Positions 62,155 through 64,000 of a stretch of 64,000 nt of DNA are shown piece after piece. This DNA comes from Nitrososphaerota archaeon (GTDB lineage Archaea; Thermoproteota; Nitrososphaeria_A; Caldarchaeales; Calditenuaceae), in NCBI GenBank assembly GCA_009889515.1, contig WUQR01000139.1, positions 248,001 through 312,000 on the forward strand, written 5' to 3'. Below the pieces are notes generated by a model. It saw only the letters and a program-made list of their open reading frames with translations. It was not told where the DNA came from and did no database searches. Every line of letters starts with the position of its first letter. Positions within the stretch are counted from its first letter, which is position 1. The position numbers and the translations under genes were made by a program.

Positions 62155-63894
62155 ATGACGCAGGTAGTGCTAACATACGATCCCTCATTGGGACACATGT
62201 TTCACAATTTTCCGCTCCTCAGCTTTCTCCCCTGCGCGCCGGTCAGATACGTCCCACCACCGATATACAGGTATCTGAGCAAGCCGGATGTTCCCGCAGA
62301 CGAATATGGACGCGCCGTCCTAGCACCCTACGGGATCAGAAAGATTGAGGCATGTCTCAAGACGAAGTCGAAGTTACGGGCCGAGGTCATCCACCCCAAC
62401 CACTTGGATAGACACATCAGAGAAGATACCAAGATAATAGCTGTTAACACGATGGATCCGTTGGGTATCGGGCCCCTAACGATAATGTTTAACAACTGTG
62501 GGCGTGAGAAGTCTTGGGTCGCGCAGGAGTTTGAGTCCCTCATACATACTATAAATGTTCTGCGTAGGAATAGATGCCCCAAGGCCAAGCTTATAGTGGG
62601 TGGTGCGGGTGAATGGGAGTTTGAGATTAGGCCGGAGATGATAGATGCGTTCGGGATCGACCACGTAGTTCAGGGCGAGATGGACGATATAATACACATT
62701 CTCTTCGAGGGATTGATTGAGGACAGTATCGACAATTCTATATTCTTTCATGGTTTCAGAACAACAGTCTTCAACCAGCATGGACGCGCCACAGTAACTT
62801 ATGTGAAAGATCCGCGTGGACGCTTCATTACGCGTCACCCATTCTCTAGGTATAGGCTCCCCAAGATAGACGATATTCCAACCATAGTCGGTGGCACTAT
62901 TAGCGGCCAGGTCGAGATCATGAGAGGTTGCGGTCTTGACTGTGATTTCTGCGAGGTTACGACGCGTCCGCTCCGCTATTATCCACCGGAGAAGGTCCTA
63001 GAGGAGGTTAGGGTGAACTTGAGATATGGTGTGAGGAACGCTTGGTTTATTACAGATAATCAGTGGGCCTACATGTTGAGAGACCCTGACTACTGGCCGA
63101 ACAGGGAGGCGATCGAAAAACTCTACAGAACCGTCATGTCGCAGAACGGTGTGACACATGCAAACCCGATGCACGCGACGCTTGCTCCACCGGCTGCAGA
63201 CCCAGAGCTGCCCATGATGATCTCCAAGATAGTAGGTGCTGGTCCGGGGAAGCACGTCGGTGTTCAGATAGGCTTGGAGACAGGGAGTGACAAGCTGATT
63301 CTGCAACACATGTCTAGGAAGGCCCTACCCTTCCGGGTTGGCGTGGATGCGACTTGGTCTGAGATAGTTATTGAAGGGCAGAAGGCTCTAAACGCTGCAT
63401 ACTGGTTACCGGCCTACACAATAATACTTGGACTCGGAGGTGAGACGGATGACGACATCTGGGACACCATCGGCCTGATAAACTACATGGCCTCCCAAGG
63501 GCTCCTCTTCACAGTCACGCCTATGGCGCTAGTAAGCCTCGGCTCCCTCCGCGGAAACCAATCCCTCACCGATGTGTATGCCAGCCTAACCCCGGCGCAG
63601 GCAGCACTAATCTACGTCAGCTGGAGGAATACGCGGAGGATGGCCGAGCTTCTGGCGTGGAGGCTCGGGAGCGACAATCCGATACTTAAGCTTGTCACAG
63701 GTGGTATACTCACATTCGGCGCCAACTTCTGGGTAAACTCTATTGAGCGCTACTTCAGAAAGGTTAACCCCGAGGCGGGCAGGGCAATCGAGAAGGCTAA
63801 AAACTACACCACAGTCTACTCGAAAGGCACCGACTTCAACAAGCTAAGAGAGCGGTTCAAGGAGATCAAGAGCAGGCCCGCTATAATGAACTAA
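62155..63894 (+). CDS. Radical SAM protein with B12-binding-like N-terminal domain
   Basis: A protein of 579 aa. The cluster motif CGLDCDFC (C259, C263, C266) is the radical SAM CxxxCxxC. The first ~200 residues resemble the cobalamin-binding domain in this class (KLIVGGAGEWEF, HVVQGEMDD). The SAM-binding and barrel parts follow (GVQIGLETGSDKLI, YTIILGLGGETDDDI). Such enzymes methylate or crosslink unactivated carbons. The target is not known; membrane-lipid modification is one possibility since some archaeal Grs/Tes-type enzymes share this layout, but this is speculation. A TATA-like ttatttatc lies about 30 bases before the ATG. Confidence 0.82.
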   Translation: MTQVVLTYDPSLGHMFHNFPLLSFLPCAPVRYVPPPIYRYLSKPDVPADEYGRAVLAPYGIRKIEACLKTKSKLRAEVIHPNHLDRHIREDTKIIAVNTMDPLGIGPLTIMFNNCGREKSWVAQEFESLIHTINVLRRNRCPKAKLIVGGAGEWEFEIRPEMIDAFGIDHVVQGEMDDIIHILFEGLIEDSIDNSIFFHGFRTTVFNQHGRATVTYVKDPRGRFITRHPFSRYRLPKIDDIPTIVGGTISGQVEIMRGCGLDCDFCEVTTRPLRYYPPEKVLEEVRVNLRYGVRNAWFITDNQWAYMLRDPDYWPNREAIEKLYRTVMSQNGVTHANPMHATLAPPAADPELPMMISKIVGAGPGKHVGVQIGLETGSDKLILQHMSRKALPFRVGVDATWSEIVIEGQKALNAAYWLPAYTIILGLGGETDDDIWDTIGLINYMASQGLLFTVTPMALVSLGSLRGNQSLTDVYASLTPAQAALIYVSWRNTRRMAELLAWRLGSDNPILKLVTGGILTFGANFWVNSIERYFRKVNPEAGRAIEKAKNYTTVYSKGTDFNKLRERFKEIKSRPAIMN

Positions 63895-64000
63895 TCCCTT
63901 ACATGTGCAGCTCTATGCTTATGCTCAAAGACTGAAGTAATTATGCTCTCTCTCACCTGGCTTGGGAGAATTGATGACGAAAGCCACATACCAAACGCTC
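63895..64000. other. Terminal intergenic stretch
   Basis: About 106 bases after the radical SAM gene. No gene or RNA is seen up to the window end. Confidence 0.4.

Noticed and set aside
1-64000. CRISPR array, insertion sequence with transposase, or replication origin.
   Set aside because: No regular spacer-repeat pattern, no transposase frame and no Orc1/Cdc6 gene were seen.

Overview
The window is from the chromosome of a thermophilic archaeon, most likely of the TACK group. An Aigarchaeota/Caldarchaeales-like or other deep thaumarchaeote-related lineage would fit, but I cannot fix this without a search. The archaeal evidence is: transcription factor S, Rpo12, aEF-1beta, an RNase P protein of the Rpp21 type plus an archaeal-looking RNase P RNA, an Hjc-type resolvase, an A-type ATPase K subunit, UPF0148 and UPF0201 proteins, and TATA boxes about 25 bases before starts that often lack a ribosome binding site (leaderless genes). 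The very GC-rich tRNA stems suggest a thermophile.

Layout. 1-8 kb: TFS end, tRNA-His with an antisense LAGLIDADG gene running into it, a SIMPL protein, citramalate synthase divergent from an overlapping gap-pgk pair, tRNA-Pro, tRNA-Arg, an HpcH/HpaI aldolase and tRNA-Ala. 8-14 kb: a DUF2795-like protein, convergent DUF2182 and DUF1326 genes, a solitary DNA methyltransferase, and a three-gene exporter-like cluster. 14.1-28.3 kb: a cell-surface glycan cluster with nine glycosyltransferase loci (one interrupted by a TGA, one frameshifted), two FkbM methyltransferases, two sugar-nucleotide epimerases and a Wzx-like flippase. 28.5-33 kb: DUF72 protein, an ATP-cone remnant, a zinc alcohol dehydrogenase, a large anchored surface protein and the zinc-ribbon/aEF-1beta pair. 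33-39 kb: a BMP-type nucleoside ABC importer (four genes) and an MFS transporter. 39-49 kb: Hjc overlapping an SDR, peroxiredoxin, AtpK, a two-gene bd-type oxidase made of CydA and a second CydA-like protein, tRNA-Leu, a Dps-like protein, Rpo12 and small information-processing genes. 49-54 kb: RNase P protein, M1 aminopeptidase with HEAT repeats, SufC and a phosphoribosyltransferase. 54.4-57.8 kb: a CuA subunit II and a heme-copper subunit I facing an NnrS-like membrane protein. 57.9-64 kb: secernin-like peptidase, MFS transporter, RNase P RNA, XdhC-like protein and a radical SAM protein.

The observation I would pursue first is the 54.4-57.8 kb cluster. The subunit I keeps the CuB histidines but has Glu (E246) where oxygen reductases have the cross-linked Tyr. 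The expected second low-spin-heme His is Met (M390). Subunit II keeps a full CuA site, and the convergent neighbour resembles NnrS, a family tied to nitric oxide. This points to a CuA-containing nitric oxide reductase rather than an oxidase, while oxygen respiration could use the CydA/CydA'-type bd enzyme at 41.8-44.5 kb. Other items to check are the disrupted glycosyltransferases, the resolvase reading into the next gene, the bacterial-type GAPDH coupled to an archaeal-type PGK, and the RNase P RNA promoter lying on the stop codon of the xdhC-like gene.
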